NCBI RefSeq assembly: GCF_016464305.1
Contig: NZ_JAEIOJ010000001.1
Coordinates: 704,685 to 768,684, forward strand
Direction of reading: 5' to 3'
Source of the DNA: Umezawaea beigongshangensis
GTDB taxonomy: Bacteria; Actinomycetota; Actinomycetes; Mycobacteriales; Pseudonocardiaceae
DNA length: 64,000 nt
Shown in pieces: positions 45,817 through 54,694 of the stretch (positions are counted from its first letter, which is position 1; every line of letters starts with the position of its first letter). The position numbers and the translations under genes are program-made. Under the pieces are notes generated by a model that was not told the origin of the DNA, did no database searches, and saw only the letters and a list, made by a program, of their open reading frames with translations.

Positions 45817-46930
45817 CCTCCGCTCGGCCCAGCAGCTCCCGCACCAGCGCGCCCACCTGGCCGGTCTCGATCAGGAACGCGTCGTGCCCGTACGGCGAGG
45901 TGACCACCCGCAGGTCGTCGGCGCCCGGCACGCCCGCCGCCAGTTCGGCCTGCTGGGCGAGCGGGTACAGGCGGTCGGTGTCCACCCCGGCCACGACGGT
46001 CCGCGCGGTGACCCGGCGCAGTGCCGCAGCCACGCCGCCCCGCCCGCGGCCCACGTCGTGGCCGTTCATCGCCTCGGTGAGCACGACGTAGCTGCCCGCG
46101 TCGAAGCGCCGCACGAGCTTCTCGGCGTGGTGGTCCAGGTAGGACTCGACGGCGTACCGGCCGTCCCCCTGCGGCGCCCGGCCGAAGCGGGACGCCAGCT
46201 CCGCCTCGGTGCGGTAGCTGATGTGCGCGATGCGGCGGGCGATGCCGAGTCCGGCGATGGGCGCCTCGCCGGTGTCGTGGTAGTCGCCGCCGTGCCAGTG
46301 CGGGTCGGCGCGGATCGCGTGCAGCTGCGGTGACGCCAGGGCGATCTGCTCGGCGGACGACGCGGCCGGTGCGGCGAGCAGCAGCAGCGACGCCACCCGT
46401 TCGGGGCTGCTCACGGCCCACTCGACGGCTCTCATGCCGCCCATCGAGCCGCCCAGGACCGCGGCCCACCGCTCGACGCCGAGCACGTCGGCGAGCAGCA
46501 CCTCGGCCGCGACCTGGTCGCGCACGGTCAGCGCGGGGAAGCGCGAGCCCCACGGACGCCCGTCCGGCGCGACCGAGGACGGCCCGGTGCTGCCCCGGCA
46601 ACCGCCCAGGACGTTCGGCGCGACGAGGAACCACCGCCGCGTGTCGAGCGGGCGGCCGGGCCCGGTGAGGGCGTCCCACCAGCCCGCCGTGGGGTGACCG
46701 GGCCCGGCGGGCCCCGCCACGTGGCTGTCCCCGGTGAGGGCGTGCTCGACCAGCACGGCGTTGTCCCGCGCCGCGTTCAGCTCGCCCCACGTCTCGTAGG
46801 CCAGCGCCGCGCCGGGCAGTTCGGCGCCGCTCTCCAGCCGCAGCGGGGCGGCGTGCCGCACCCACTTCCTCCGGCCGGCGGGGTCACCCGCACGCCACCC
46901 GCGGGTGACGTGCGGGACGGCCTCGGCCAC
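45743..46930 (-). CDS. metX: Homoserine O-acetyltransferase
   Basis: 395 residues; GTG 46930 shares one base with the metY stop (TAGTG). Alpha/beta hydrolase-fold: [10 protein letters not shown], nucleophile Ser in [12 protein letters not shown], catalytic Asp (VDTDRLYPL) and His ([11 protein letters not shown]), the acyl-transfer triad. Acetyl-CoA plus L-homoserine gives O-acetylhomoserine, the substrate of MetY upstream. The last 30 residues run beyond the usual MetX end and lie over the 3' end of the convergent gene. Confidence 0.95.
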   Translation of the reverse strand: MAEAVPHVTRGWRAGDPAGRRKWVRHAAPLRLESGAELPGAALAYETWGELNAARDNAVLVEHALTGDSHVAGPAGPGHPTAGWWDALTGPGRPLDTRRWFLVAPNVLGGCRGSTGPSSVAPDGRPWGSRFPALTVRDQVAAEVLLADVLGVERWAAVLGGSMGGMRAVEWAVSSPERVASLLLLAAPAASSAEQIALASPQLHAIRADPHWHGGDYHDTGEAPIAGLGIARRIAHISYRTEAELASRFGRAPQGDGRYAVESYLDHHAEKLVRRFDAGSYVVLTEAMNGHDVGRGRGGVAAALRRVTARTVVAGVDTDRLYPLAQQAELAAGVPGADDLRVVTSPYGHDAFLIETGQVGALVRELLGRAEVTPPATSRSRAAPAGPSCGTPPPA

Positions 46931-48240
46931 TACAGCGCGGACTTGGCCGCGCGGAAACCCGCCTCCAGGTCGGCGAGGAGGTCGTCGACGCCCTCCAGCC
47001 CCACCGACAGCCGCACGAGACCGGGCGCGACGCCGGAGGTGAGCTGCTGTTCGGGGTCGAGCTGGCTGTGCGTGGTGCTGGCCGGGTGCACGATCAGGCT
47101 GCGCACGTCGCCGATGTTCACGAGCTGGCTGAACAGCTCGGTGCCGTCGACGAACGCGCGGCCCGCCTCGACACCGCCGCGCAGCTCGAACGACACGATG
47201 GACCCGGCGCCCTTCGGCAGGTACTTCTGCGCGTTGGCGTACCAGGGGCTCGACGGCAGACCCGCGTAGTGCACGCGCTCCACCTCGTCGCGCCGCTCCA
47301 GCCACTCGGCGATCGCCTGCGCGTTGGCGACGTGCCGCTCGATGCGCAGCGACAGCGTCTCGACGCCCTGGATGATCAGGAAGCTGTTCAGCGGGGCGAT
47401 GGCCGCGCCGGTGTCGCGCAGCAGCTGCACCCGCAGCTTCGCCGCGAACGCGCCGTGGCCGAGCGCCGGCCAGTACCGCAGGCCGTTGTAGCTCGGGTCG
47501 GGCTCGGTGAAGTCGGGGAACTTCCCGTTGCCGAAGTCGAACGTGCCGCCGTCGACCACGACACCGGCGATCGTCGTGCCGTGGCCGCCGAGGTACTTGG
47601 TGGCCGAGTGGATCACCACGTCGGCGCCGTGCTCGATCGGTCGCAGCAGGTAGGGCGTGGGCACGGTGTTGTCGACCACCAGCGGCACACCGGCCTCGTG
47701 GGCGATCTCCGCGACGGCGGCCAGGTCCAGCACGTGGCTGCGCGGGTTGGCCAGCGTCTCGCCGAACAGCAGCTTGGTGTTCGGGCGGATCGCGGCGCGC
47801 CAGGCCTCCAGGTCGTCGGGGTCGTCGACGAACGTCACCTCGATGCCGAGCTTGGGCAGCGTGTGGTGGAACAGGTTGTAGGTGCCGCCGTAGAGGGACG
47901 CGCTGGAGACGAAGTGGTCACCCGATCGGACGAGATTCAGCACGGCCGCGGTCGTGGCCGCCGAGCCCGAGGCGAACGCGACGGCGGCGACACCGCCCTC
48001 CAGCGCGGCGACGCGCTGCTCCAGGACGTCCTGCGTCGGGTTGTTGATGCGGGTGTAGATGTTGCCCGGCTCGGCGAGGCTGAACAGGTCGGCGCCGTGC
48101 TGGGTGTCCCGGAAGACGTAGGACGTCGTCTGGTAGATCGGGGTGGCGCGGGCCCCGGACGCGGTGTCCGGGCTGGCGCCCGCGTGGATCTGCTTGGTGT
48201 CGAAGGACCAGGCCGAGGTGTCGGCGACGTCGTCGGGCAC
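46930..48240 (-). CDS. metY: O-acetylhomoserine aminocarboxypropyltransferase (sulfhydrylase)
   Basis: 436 residues. Start GTG 48240 with ACAGGAG seven bases before; a GTG 36 bp earlier lacks this. PLP fold-type [15 protein letters not shown], pyridoxal lysine in [22 protein letters not shown]. Uses O-acetylhomoserine and sulfide to make homocysteine; together with MetX it covers direct sulfhydrylation in methionine synthesis. A leader peptide with RRHVD lies 43 bp upstream, suggesting sulfur-dependent attenuation. Confidence 0.96.
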   Translation of the reverse strand: MPDDVADTSAWSFDTKQIHAGASPDTASGARATPIYQTTSYVFRDTQHGADLFSLAEPGNIYTRINNPTQDVLEQRVAALEGGVAAVAFASGSAATTAAVLNLVRSGDHFVSSASLYGGTYNLFHHTLPKLGIEVTFVDDPDDLEAWRAAIRPNTKLLFGETLANPRSHVLDLAAVAEIAHEAGVPLVVDNTVPTPYLLRPIEHGADVVIHSATKYLGGHGTTIAGVVVDGGTFDFGNGKFPDFTEPDPSYNGLRYWPALGHGAFAAKLRVQLLRDTGAAIAPLNSFLIIQGVETLSLRIERHVANAQAIAEWLERRDEVERVHYAGLPSSPWYANAQKYLPKGAGSIVSFELRGGVEAGRAFVDGTELFSQLVNIGDVRSLIVHPASTTHSQLDPEQQLTSGVAPGLVRLSVGLEGVDDLLADLEAGFRAAKSAL

Positions 48241-48282
48241 GGGTGAACTCCTGTCGGATCGAGACCGTGCGGGCACCGCGTC

Positions 48283-48384
48283 TCAGCGGCGGGCCCGCGG
48301 GAGGTGGGATCGGCCGAGACCCGGACGGGCCGTCGTCGTCACGAGCCCGTGATCGACGTGTCGGCGCACCACCAGCGCAATCAC
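48283..48384 (-). CDS. Putative RRHxD leader peptide upstream of metY-metX
   Basis: 33 codons from GTG 48384 to the stop at 48283. Begins VIALVVRRHVDHGLVTTTARPG. Actinomycete genomes contain many short ORFs of about 30 codons with an RRHxD motif in front of sulfur-assimilation genes, annotated as putative leader peptide; the motif, length and location here match. It contains no cysteine or methionine codon after the start. A -10 TACTTT seven bases upstream would give a leaderless mRNA beginning at this GTG. Probably sets translation or termination of metYX. The motif match is from memory. Confidence 0.6.
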   Translation of the reverse strand: MIALVVRRHVDHGLVTTTARPGLGRSHLPRARR

Positions 48385-48397
48385 GTGTCCGAAAGTA
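48385..48397 (-). promoter_or_regulatory. Leaderless promoter -10 before the leader peptide
   Basis: TACTTT (48397-48392 on the minus strand), seven bases before the GTG at 48384. Confidence 0.55.
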
Positions 48398-48444
48398 GCC
48401 GCGAGCACCCGGTGCGCAACAGCACGTCCATCGGGTGAGACGCA

Positions 48445-48457
48445 TATCGTGGCGGGC
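48445..48457 (+). promoter_or_regulatory. Leaderless promoter -10 for the Gfo/Idh/MocA gene
   Basis: TATCGT at 48445-48450, seven bases before the ATG at 48458. Confidence 0.55.
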
Positions 48458-49507
48458 ATGAGCACTGCACGAACCGCGCTGGTCGGCTACGGCCTCGGCG
48501 GAGCCGCCTTCCACGCCCCCTTCCTCGACGCGACCCCCGGCTTGACCCTCGGCGCCGTGGTGACGAGCGATCCCGAGCGGCGTGCCGCGGTGCTCCAGCG
48601 CTATCCCGGCGCGGAGGTGCTGTCCTCCGCCGACGAGGTGTGGCGGCGCGCGGACGAGTTCGACCTCGTGGTGATCACGACCCCGAACAGGTTCCACGGC
48701 GAGCACGCCCGCACGGCGCTGGAGCACGGCCTGCCCGCCGTCGTGGACAAGCCGTTCGCGAGCACGGCGGCGCAGGCGCGCGAGCTGGCCGCGCTGGCGG
48801 CCGAGCGGGAGCTGCCGCTGATCCCGTTCCACAACCGGCGCTGGGACGGGGACTTCCGCACGGTGCAGCGGCTGATCACCGACGGCGCGCTGGGTCTGGT
48901 GCACCGGTTCGAGTCGCGGTTCGAGCGGTGGCGGCCGGAGACGAAGCAGGGCTGGAAGGAGTCCGGCGACCCCGCCGACCTGGGCAGCATCGTCTACGAC
49001 CTGGGCGCGCACCTGGTCGACCAGGCCGTCGCGCTGTTCGGGCGGCCGACGTCGGTGTACGCGGAGATCGCGACGCTGCGGGACGGCGCGGTGGCGCCCG
49101 ACGACGCGTTCCTCTCCCTCACCCACGCCGGCGGCGAGCACTCGCAGCTGTGGATGAGCGCGCTGGCCGCCGACCTCGGCCCGCGCTTCCGGGTGCTGGG
49201 CAACCGCGGGTCGTACGTGAAGCACGGCATGGACCCGCAGGAGGAGGCGCTGAAGGCCGGGGCGACGCCGGGCGGCGCGGGGTGGGGCGTGGAGCCCGAG
49301 TCGGCGTGGGGCGTGCTGGGCTCGCCCGGCGCCACGGCGCGGGAGAGCACCGATCCGGGTGCCTACCAGGACTTCTACGCCGGGGTCGTCGAGGCGCTGG
49401 CCGGGGGGACGCCGCCGGTGGACGTCCTGGACGCGGCGGCGGGGCTCGACGTGATCGAGGCGGCGGCGCGGTCGGCGCAGACCCGTCAGGTCGTCGCGCT
49501 GACCTGA
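48458..49507 (+). CDS. Gfo/Idh/MocA-family oxidoreductase
   Basis: 349 residues. N-terminal Rossmann fold with LVGYGLGGAAFHAPFL and the catalytic Lys region VDKPFASTAAQA; C-terminal alpha/beta domain (FESRFERWRPETKQGWKES, then DLGAHLVDQAV). NAD(P)-dependent sugar- or inositol-type dehydrogenase; substrate unknown. It overlaps the convergent Nudix gene by 22 bp. Confidence 0.93.
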   Translation: MSTARTALVGYGLGGAAFHAPFLDATPGLTLGAVVTSDPERRAAVLQRYPGAEVLSSADEVWRRADEFDLVVITTPNRFHGEHARTALEHGLPAVVDKPFASTAAQARELAALAAERELPLIPFHNRRWDGDFRTVQRLITDGALGLVHRFESRFERWRPETKQGWKESGDPADLGSIVYDLGAHLVDQAVALFGRPTSVYAEIATLRDGAVAPDDAFLSLTHAGGEHSQLWMSALAADLGPRFRVLGNRGSYVKHGMDPQEEALKAGATPGGAGWGVEPESAWGVLGSPGATARESTDPGAYQDFYAGVVEALAGGTPPVDVLDAAAGLDVIEAAARSAQTRQVVALT

Positions 49508-50208
49508 CCGCCGCGCAGCATCGGCGGGTGGAGCTGCGCCGCGGAGCCGCGGCGGTAGAGCTGAGCGGGCCTGCCGCCGTCGCGCGTCGTCGTCTCCCCC
49601 GTCGGCTCCAGCAGGCCGGGCACCCCGGTGACCTTGCGGTGGAAGTTCCGCGGGTCCAGCGACACGTCCCAGACGACCTCGTAGACGTGGCGCAGGTCGG
49701 AGACGGTGAACACGGTGTCGCAGAACGCCGTGGCGGCCGGGGTGTGCTCCAGCTTCGCGCGGGCGCGCTCCACCGCGTCGCTCAGGACGCGGTGGTGGTC
49801 GAAGGCCAGCTCGGCGGGTGAGCGCAGCAGCGCGTCCACCGGCGCCCACCCGGCTTCGGCGGCGTCCGTGCCCGCCCTCGGCACCGGCAGGTCCGGCGCG
49901 AGCGCGAGGTAGGCGACGGTGACGACCCGCATCCGCGGGTCGCGGTCCGGGTCGCCGTAGGTGGCGAGCTGCTCCAGGTGGACCTGCTCCGCGCTCAGCC
50001 CCGTCTCCTCGCGCAGCTCCCGCGCGGCGGCGGCGTCGAGGCTCTCGTCGGCGTGCACGAAACCACCCGGCAGCGCCCTGGCCCCCCGGTGGGGTTCTTC
50101 GCCGCGCCGCACCACGAGCACGGTGAGCCGCTCCTCCCGCACGGTCAGGACGGCGAGGTCGACCGTCACGGCGAACGGCGGGAAGTCCTCTGGCCGGTAG
50201 TCGTTCAC
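49486..50208 (-). CDS. Nudix hydrolase with C-terminal winged helix (NrtR-like regulator)
   Basis: 240 residues from GTG 50208. Nudix box fully intact: Gly 49, Glu 55, R63-E64-L-x-E67-E68-x-G70-L, matching GX5EX7REUXEEXGU. C-terminal region (about 145-215) reads [27 protein letters not shown] and LLEPTGE, the winged-helix block of NrtR-type regulators of NAD metabolism. NrtR proteins bind ADP-ribose-type compounds; here the box could still be catalytic. Divergent from an SPFH/NAD-kinase-like operon, with two matched palindromes in between, so direct control is likely. Confidence 0.9.
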   Translation of the reverse strand: MNDYRPEDFPPFAVTVDLAVLTVREERLTVLVVRRGEEPHRGARALPGGFVHADESLDAAAARELREETGLSAEQVHLEQLATYGDPDRDPRMRVVTVAYLALAPDLPVPRAGTDAAEAGWAPVDALLRSPAELAFDHHRVLSDAVERARAKLEHTPAATAFCDTVFTVSDLRHVYEVVWDVSLDPRNFHRKVTGVPGLLEPTGETTTRDGGRPAQLYRRGSAAQLHPPMLRGGQVSATT

Positions 50209-50220
50209 GGCTCCACCGTA
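50209..50220 (-). promoter_or_regulatory. Leaderless promoter -10 for the NrtR-like gene
   Basis: On the minus strand TACGGT (50220-50215), six bases, then the GTG at 50208. Confidence 0.6.
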
Positions 50221-50228
50221 CCCCTTAA

Positions 50229-50277
50229 TCGTCGTCTTGACGAGAACCCGTCCCGGTGCTTATCGTCATCGCGACGA
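50229..50277 (+). promoter_or_regulatory. Divergent promoter with two operators
   Basis: Two 15-bp inverted repeats with identical arms, TCGTC-N5-GACGA, at 50229-50243 and 50263-50277 (34 bp apart). A canonical promoter for the plus-strand operon is interleaved: -35 TTGACG at 50237-50242, 18-bp spacer, -10 TATCGT at 50261-50266. Operator 1 thus overlaps the -35 and operator 2 the -10, which is a classical repressor layout; the likely repressor is the NrtR-like product. Confidence 0.75.
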
Positions 50278-50293
50278 CAACGAGGAGGACATC

Positions 50294-51301
50294 ATGGCCG
50301 ACATCGGCGGCTACCCCGGTCTGCGGCACCTGCGCGGCGCTCCGACGGTCCACGTGCGGCACGTGCGCGGCGGCCGGGTGGTGCACGACGGGACGGGCCT
50401 GTCGTTCTGGTTCCGGCCGCGCACCGCGGTCCTGTCGGAGATCCCGGTCGACGACCGCGAGCTGCCGATGCTCTTCCACGCCCGCACGGCCGACTTCCAG
50501 GACGTGACGGTGCAGATGACCGTCACCCACCGGGTGACCGACCCCGGCGTGGCGGCTCAGCGCCTCGACTTCTCGATCGACCCCGACCGGGGCACGTGGC
50601 GCGGCGACCCGCTCTCGCAGGTCGCCGGGCTGCTCACCGAGAGCACCCAGCAGCACGCGCTGGAGGTGCTGGCCCGCTCGACGCTGTCGGCCGCGCTGGT
50701 CGACGGCGTGGGCGCGGTGCGCGACGCGGTGACCAGCGGTCTGCGCGGCGACGCGCGCCTCGCGGAGACCGGGCTCGCGGTGGTGGACGTGCGCGTCGTG
50801 GCGATCCGGCCGGAGCCCGACGTGGAGAAGGCGCTGCGCACGACCGCGCGGGAGCAGGTGCAGCAGGAGGCGGACCGGGCGACCTACGAGCGCAGGGCGC
50901 GGGCCGTGCAGCGGGAGCGCGCCATCGGCGAGAACGAGTTGCAGAACCAGATCGAGCTGGCCAAGCAGGAGGAGCAGCTCGTCGTGCAGCGCGGCGCGAA
51001 CGCGCGGCGCAAGGCGGAGGAGGCCGCCGCGGCCGACCGGATCGAGGCGCAGGCGCAGGCCGACCGCGAGCAGCGGATGAACGCGGTGCGAGCGGAGGGC
51101 GTGCGCACGCTCGGCGAGGCCGAGGCCGCCGCGGAGGCCGCCCGCGTCCTCGCGTACCGCGACCTGCCCGAGGGGGTGCTGCTGGGCCTCGCGGCCAAGG
51201 AGCTGGCCGCGAACGTGCCGCAGATCAACAGCCTGGTGCTCTCCCCCGACCTGCTGACCCCGCTGCTCGCGAAGCTGGGCGCCACCGGGGAGCGGGCGTG
51301 A
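50294..51301 (+). CDS. SPFH/band-7 domain protein without membrane anchor
   Basis: 335 residues; ATG 50294 with GAGGAGG SD. Band-7 region about 30-200 ([49 protein letters not shown]), then a long coiled coil (about 200-290, [19 protein letters not shown]) and a C-terminal segment. Unlike classical SPFH scaffolds, I see no N-terminal membrane helix, so it may be cytosolic. Coupled to the NAD-kinase-like gene by a GTGA overlap and placed under the NrtR-like regulator, which suggests a nucleotide-linked role. Function unknown. Confidence 0.85.
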   Translation: MADIGGYPGLRHLRGAPTVHVRHVRGGRVVHDGTGLSFWFRPRTAVLSEIPVDDRELPMLFHARTADFQDVTVQMTVTHRVTDPGVAAQRLDFSIDPDRGTWRGDPLSQVAGLLTESTQQHALEVLARSTLSAALVDGVGAVRDAVTSGLRGDARLAETGLAVVDVRVVAIRPEPDVEKALRTTAREQVQQEADRATYERRARAVQRERAIGENELQNQIELAKQEEQLVVQRGANARRKAEEAAAADRIEAQAQADREQRMNAVRAEGVRTLGEAEAAAEAARVLAYRDLPEGVLLGLAAKELAANVPQINSLVLSPDLLTPLLAKLGATGERA

Positions 51302-52188
51302 CGTCGTCACCGCGGGTCGTGCTGGTGCACCGCCGCACCGAGCTGGAGGAGCTGCTGGCCCGCCACGGCACGCGCGGGCAGGTCGAGTTCTTCCTGCGCA
51401 CCCGCGGCCTGGACCTCGCGGAGATCGTCCGCCGCGACGAGCTGGCGCGCGCCGCGCTCGCCGCGGTGTCCCGCGCGCTGCCGCTGGACTGGCGGCGGGG
51501 CAGCGTCGAGCGCGGCGACCTGGCGCGGTTCCTGTTCGCGCCGGAGGACGTGGTGGTCGTCGTGGGCCAGGACGGCCTGGTGGCCAACGCGGCCAAGTAC
51601 CTCGACGGCCAGCCCGTCGTCGGCGTGAACCCGGAGCCCGCGCGGAACTCCGGCGTGCTCGTCCACCACTCCCCGCAGCGGGCCGGGAAGCTCGTGCTCG
51701 CGGCGGTCGAGGGGTCCGCCGCGGTCGAGGAGCGGACGATGGTCGAGGCGGTCGCCGACGACGGCCAGCGCCTGCTGGCGCTGAACGAGGTCTACGTCGG
51801 CCACGCGAGCCACCAGACCGCGCGCTACCGGATCACCGCGCAGGACGGCGAGACCGAGCGGCAGGCGTCGTCGGGGGTGCTGGTCGGCACGGGCACCGGC
51901 GCCACCGGCTGGTGCCGGTCGGTGTGGCGGGACCGGGGCAGCGCTCTCGCGCTGCCCGCGCCGGGCGAGGCACGCCTGGTGTGGTTCGTCCGCGAGGCGT
52001 GGCCCTCGCCGACCACCGGGGTGAGCCGCACGCAGGGCGAGCTGACGACGTCGACGCTCGGCCTGGAGATCGAGTCGGACGGGCTGGTCGTGTTCGGCGA
52101 CGGGGTGGAGGCGGACGCCCTGCGGCTCGACTGGGGTCAGCGCGTGACGGTCGGTCTGGCCGGCCGCACGCTTCGACTGGTCCGTTGA
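51298..52188 (+). CDS. NAD(+) kinase-like protein
   Basis: 296 residues from GTG 51298. Conserved kinase landmarks are recognisable but altered: GQDG at 90-93 (family GGDG), VVGVNPEP (family LGIN), NE at 163-164 ([17 protein letters not shown]) and [14 protein letters not shown] at about 192-205 (family TPTGSTAY). The first Gly of GGDG is replaced and the loop spacing resembles divergent paralogues, so activity on NAD is not assured. Operon partner of the SPFH gene and under the NrtR-like operators. Confidence 0.82.
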   Translation: MTSSPRVVLVHRRTELEELLARHGTRGQVEFFLRTRGLDLAEIVRRDELARAALAAVSRALPLDWRRGSVERGDLARFLFAPEDVVVVVGQDGLVANAAKYLDGQPVVGVNPEPARNSGVLVHHSPQRAGKLVLAAVEGSAAVEERTMVEAVADDGQRLLALNEVYVGHASHQTARYRITAQDGETERQASSGVLVGTGTGATGWCRSVWRDRGSALALPAPGEARLVWFVREAWPSPTTGVSRTQGELTTSTLGLEIESDGLVVFGDGVEADALRLDWGQRVTVGLAGRTLRLVR

Positions 52189-52261
52189 GGTTCTCGTCGC
52201 CCGGCTCTCCCGTCGTCCGAGATGCCTTCACCAGAGTCGAGGAGCGCGCGCAGGTCCGGGT

Positions 52262-52430
52262 GGCCGGGGCGTGGCCGTCGAGCGGCACCCGAGCACCTCG
52301 GTCCACCCGAGAGCCACCGGTCAGACCCTCCTCACGACGGAGCTGCTGCGCCGGGCACGGGAGCTCGGCCCGCTCGCGCACCACGTGGGCACGATCTCCG
52401 GGGCCGGCCCGGCCGGACCGGCGGCGGGGC
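52262..52430 (+). pseudogene. Fragment of an FAD-dependent (aromatic-type) monooxygenase
   Basis: The frame starting near 52262 reads VAVERHPSTSVHPRATGQT, then LLTTELLRRARELGPLAHHV: this resembles the N-terminal VxRHPxTxxHPRAxGxxxRTxE region of PheA/TfdB-like FAD monooxygenases. No FAD GxGxxG upstream and no continuation beyond about 52430 before the convergent MFS gene. Read as a decayed remnant. Confidence 0.5.
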
Positions 52431-52441
52431 TGGACCCGGTG

Positions 52442-53740
52442 TCAGCTCGGTGCCGGCTCGTCCACCTCGCCGTCGACCCGCGTGCGCCGCAGCGTCTCGC
52501 CGATCACCAGCAGGCAGACCCCGCTGATCGCGGCGGTTCCGACGAGGTAGGCCGAGATCGGCCAGGTGGCGCGGTCGGCGGTGGCGCCCAGCAGCGCGGC
52601 GGCGGCCACGGGCGACAGGCCTCCGCCGAGCACGGCCCCGAGCTGGTAGCTCAGCGACACCCCGCTGTAGCGCACGCGCGCGGAGAACAGCTCGGCGTAG
52701 TACGCGGGCATGGGGCCGAAGATCGCCGCCGACCCGCCGTAGCCGAGCAGCATCGCGAGCACGACGAGTGCGGGTGAGCCCGAGCGCAGGAGCCAGAACA
52801 GCGGGAACGCGAACACCGCGAGGAACGCGGCGCCGCCGAGCATGACGGGCAGCCGCCCGATCCGGTCGGACAGCCGCGCGAAGACCAGGATCGTGAGGAC
52901 CTGGACGAACGCTCCGAGCAGCACGGAGGTCAGCAGCAGCGACTGCGGCAGCCCCAGCTCCCGGCGGCCGTAGGACACCGCGAACGTGGCGAGCACGAAG
53001 ATGAACGCGGTGAAGCCGAGGTTCACGCCCGCGCCCAGCAGCACGGTGCGCCACGACCGCCGCAGCACCTCCGCGACGGGCAGGCGCACCGTGGCGCCGT
53101 GCTCGCGGGTCCGCCGGAACTCCGGGCTCTCCTCCACCGACAGCCGCACGTACAGCCCGATGCCGACGAGGACGAGGCTGAACAGGAACGGCAGCCGCCA
53201 GCCCCAGTCGAGGAACGCGTCGCCGGAGATGCCGGTGGCCGCGGCCATCGCGGCGTTGGCCAGCAGCAGTCCCAGCGGCGAGCCGAGGAACGTCCAGCTC
53301 CCGTACCAGCCCGCGCGGCCGGGCGGTGCGTGCTCGACGGCCATCAGCGTCGCGCCGCCCTGCTCACCGCCGAGGAAGAAGCCCTGCACGACGCGCAGCG
53401 TCACGAGCAGCACGGGAGCGAGGACTCCGGCGGTGGAGTACGTGGGCAGCACCCCGATCAGCGCGGTGCACACGCCGGTCACCGACAGCGTGAGCACGAG
53501 CATCGAGCGGCGCCCCACGCGGTCGCCGAAGTGACCGATCACGACGCCGCCCAGCGGCCTGGCGAGGAACCCCGCGCCGAAGGTGGCCAGCGAGAGCAGC
53601 ACGGCCACCCGCGGATCGGCGGACGGGAAGAACAGCTCGTCGAACACCAGCGCGGCGGCCGTGCCGTAGAGCAGGAAGTCGTACAACTCCACCGCGTTGC
53701 CGGCCGAACTCGCCAGTGCCACCCGCCGCACGGAACTCAT
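52442..53740 (-). CDS. MFS transporter, metabolite:H+ symporter type
   Basis: 432 residues; ATG 53740. Twelve hydrophobic helices with the MHS-family start ASSAGNAVELYDFLLYG, motif A-like HFGDRVGRRSML and RVVQGFFLGGEQGGATL; second-half motif ARLSDRIGRLPVM. This group imports organic acids, shikimate, betaine or proline using protons. Substrate not predictable. Cytoplasmic loop between halves is of normal length (about 190-230). Confidence 0.92.
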   Translation of the reverse strand: MSSVRRVALASSAGNAVELYDFLLYGTAAALVFDELFFPSADPRVAVLLSLATFGAGFLARPLGGVVIGHFGDRVGRRSMLVLTLSVTGVCTALIGVLPTYSTAGVLAPVLLVTLRVVQGFFLGGEQGGATLMAVEHAPPGRAGWYGSWTFLGSPLGLLLANAAMAAATGISGDAFLDWGWRLPFLFSLVLVGIGLYVRLSVEESPEFRRTREHGATVRLPVAEVLRRSWRTVLLGAGVNLGFTAFIFVLATFAVSYGRRELGLPQSLLLTSVLLGAFVQVLTILVFARLSDRIGRLPVMLGGAAFLAVFAFPLFWLLRSGSPALVVLAMLLGYGGSAAIFGPMPAYYAELFSARVRYSGVSLSYQLGAVLGGGLSPVAAAALLGATADRATWPISAYLVGTAAISGVCLLVIGETLRRTRVDGEVDEPAPS

Positions 53741-53878
53741 CGCCCCAGACTGCGCGGACGATCTCCACCAGAACAGGGCCGACCCGGTGAACCCCTCCAC
53801 CGACCGCTCCGTCACACGATCCGGTGTTACCGCCGAGTTGACGGTTGAGACGGCTCCAGGTGCGTCCACTGTGGGCGC

Positions 53879-54289
53879 ATGGCACGAACTCGGCTCCTCG
53901 CCACATCAGTCCTCACCTGTCTCGCCGTGGTGGCACCGCTCCCCGCCGCGGCGGCGGCGTCGTCGGCGTCGGCGCCGCCCCTCTTCCTCTCCGCTCTGGT
54001 GCTGTCGGCGCAGGACGAGGTCGGCGGCCTGCGCACGACGGAACTGCGCTGCGAGCCCACCGGGGGCAGGCACCCGCACGCCGAGCTGGCGTGCGCCGAC
54101 CTGGTCACCGCCCGCGGGGACTTCGCCGCCCTGCCCGGTGATCCGGCGCTGGAGTTCTGCACGATGGAGCTCCGTCCGGTGACGGTGTCCGCGCACGGCA
54201 CCTGGCGGGGCGTGCCGGTCACCCACTCGAAGACCTACTCGAACCCCTGCCTCTCCCGGCGCGCGACGGGCCCGGTCTTCACCTTCTGA
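53879..54289 (+). CDS. SSI-family (I16) secreted subtilisin inhibitor
   Basis: 136 residues. Signal peptide to about residue 28 (ending PAAAAA). The mature part has four Cys (58, 72, 94, 124) in the SSI pattern: CEPTGGRHPHAELAC, FCTMELRPVTVSAHGTW, YSNPC and the C-terminal VFTF. By alignment the reactive bond follows Met 96 (C-T-M-E, P1 Met as in SSI). Streptomyces subtilisin inhibitors are dimeric extracellular inhibitors of subtilases and some trypsin-like enzymes. A possible target, a large subtilase, is encoded 41 kb to the left. Confidence 0.93.
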   Translation: MARTRLLATSVLTCLAVVAPLPAAAAASSASAPPLFLSALVLSAQDEVGGLRTTELRCEPTGGRHPHAELACADLVTARGDFAALPGDPALEFCTMELRPVTVSAHGTWRGVPVTHSKTYSNPCLSRRATGPVFTF

Positions 54290-54300
54290 CCCCCGGCTGT

Positions 54301-54339
54301 CGACACCACCGGGTTCGTGGTGCGAACCCGGTGGTGTCG
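54301..54339 (+). terminator. Hairpin terminator after the SSI gene
   Basis: Perfect 17-bp stem (arms 54301-54317 and 54323-54339) with a 5-nt loop, 12 bp past the stop. Confidence 0.9.
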
Positions 54340-54349
54340 CAAGCAGGTC

Positions 54350-54642
54350 GAGGGCACCGATGACGACCGCGTCATCGCTCTGCAGGACGCGGGGTTCACG
54401 CTCCAGCGGATCGGTGAGGTGCTCGACGACGAGTTCGGCGTCGAGGACTGCGCGGCATGCTGCGACCGCGTCGAGCGGAGCTGGCGGCGTCGGACGCGGA
54501 CCGCCTCACCCGCGTCGAGGCGAGACTCCACACGATCGGGAGCGAGGGTCTCGTGTCCACGGACGACGTGGTCCTCACGCGTGTCCCCGCGGTCCGCGTG
54601 GCCGAGCTGACGGGTGTCGCCGCCGGTTTCGAGTGGACCTGA
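54350..54642 (+). pseudogene. Frameshifted MerR-family regulator remnant
   Basis: In one frame DDRVIALQDAGFTLQRIGEVL (about 54362-54424) matches the middle of a MerR DNA-binding domain. After a frame change near 54447 the sequence continues LRGMLRPRRAELAASDADRL and STDDVVLTRVPAVRVAELTG, the MerR coiled coil and the beginning of a GyrI-like domain, then a stop at 54640-54642. Both the helix-turn-helix and most of the effector domain are missing. Clear remnant of a BltR/TipA-like regulator. Confidence 0.72.
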
Positions 54643-54650
54643 CCGGGTGA

Positions 54651-54688
54651 CGGGTGGCTGCCGGTGGCGCACCACCGGCAGCCACCCG
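54651..54688 (-). terminator. Hairpin terminator after sdaA
   Basis: Perfect 17-bp stem (arms 54651-54667 and 54672-54688), 4-nt loop, 6 bp past the minus-strand sdaA stop. Confidence 0.9.
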
Positions 54689-54694
54689 GGGCGC

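Noticed and set aside
48241..48440. SAM or other metabolite riboswitch before metY
   Set aside because: None of the conserved SAM-family core segments is recognisable; a translated RRHxD leader peptide explains the region better.
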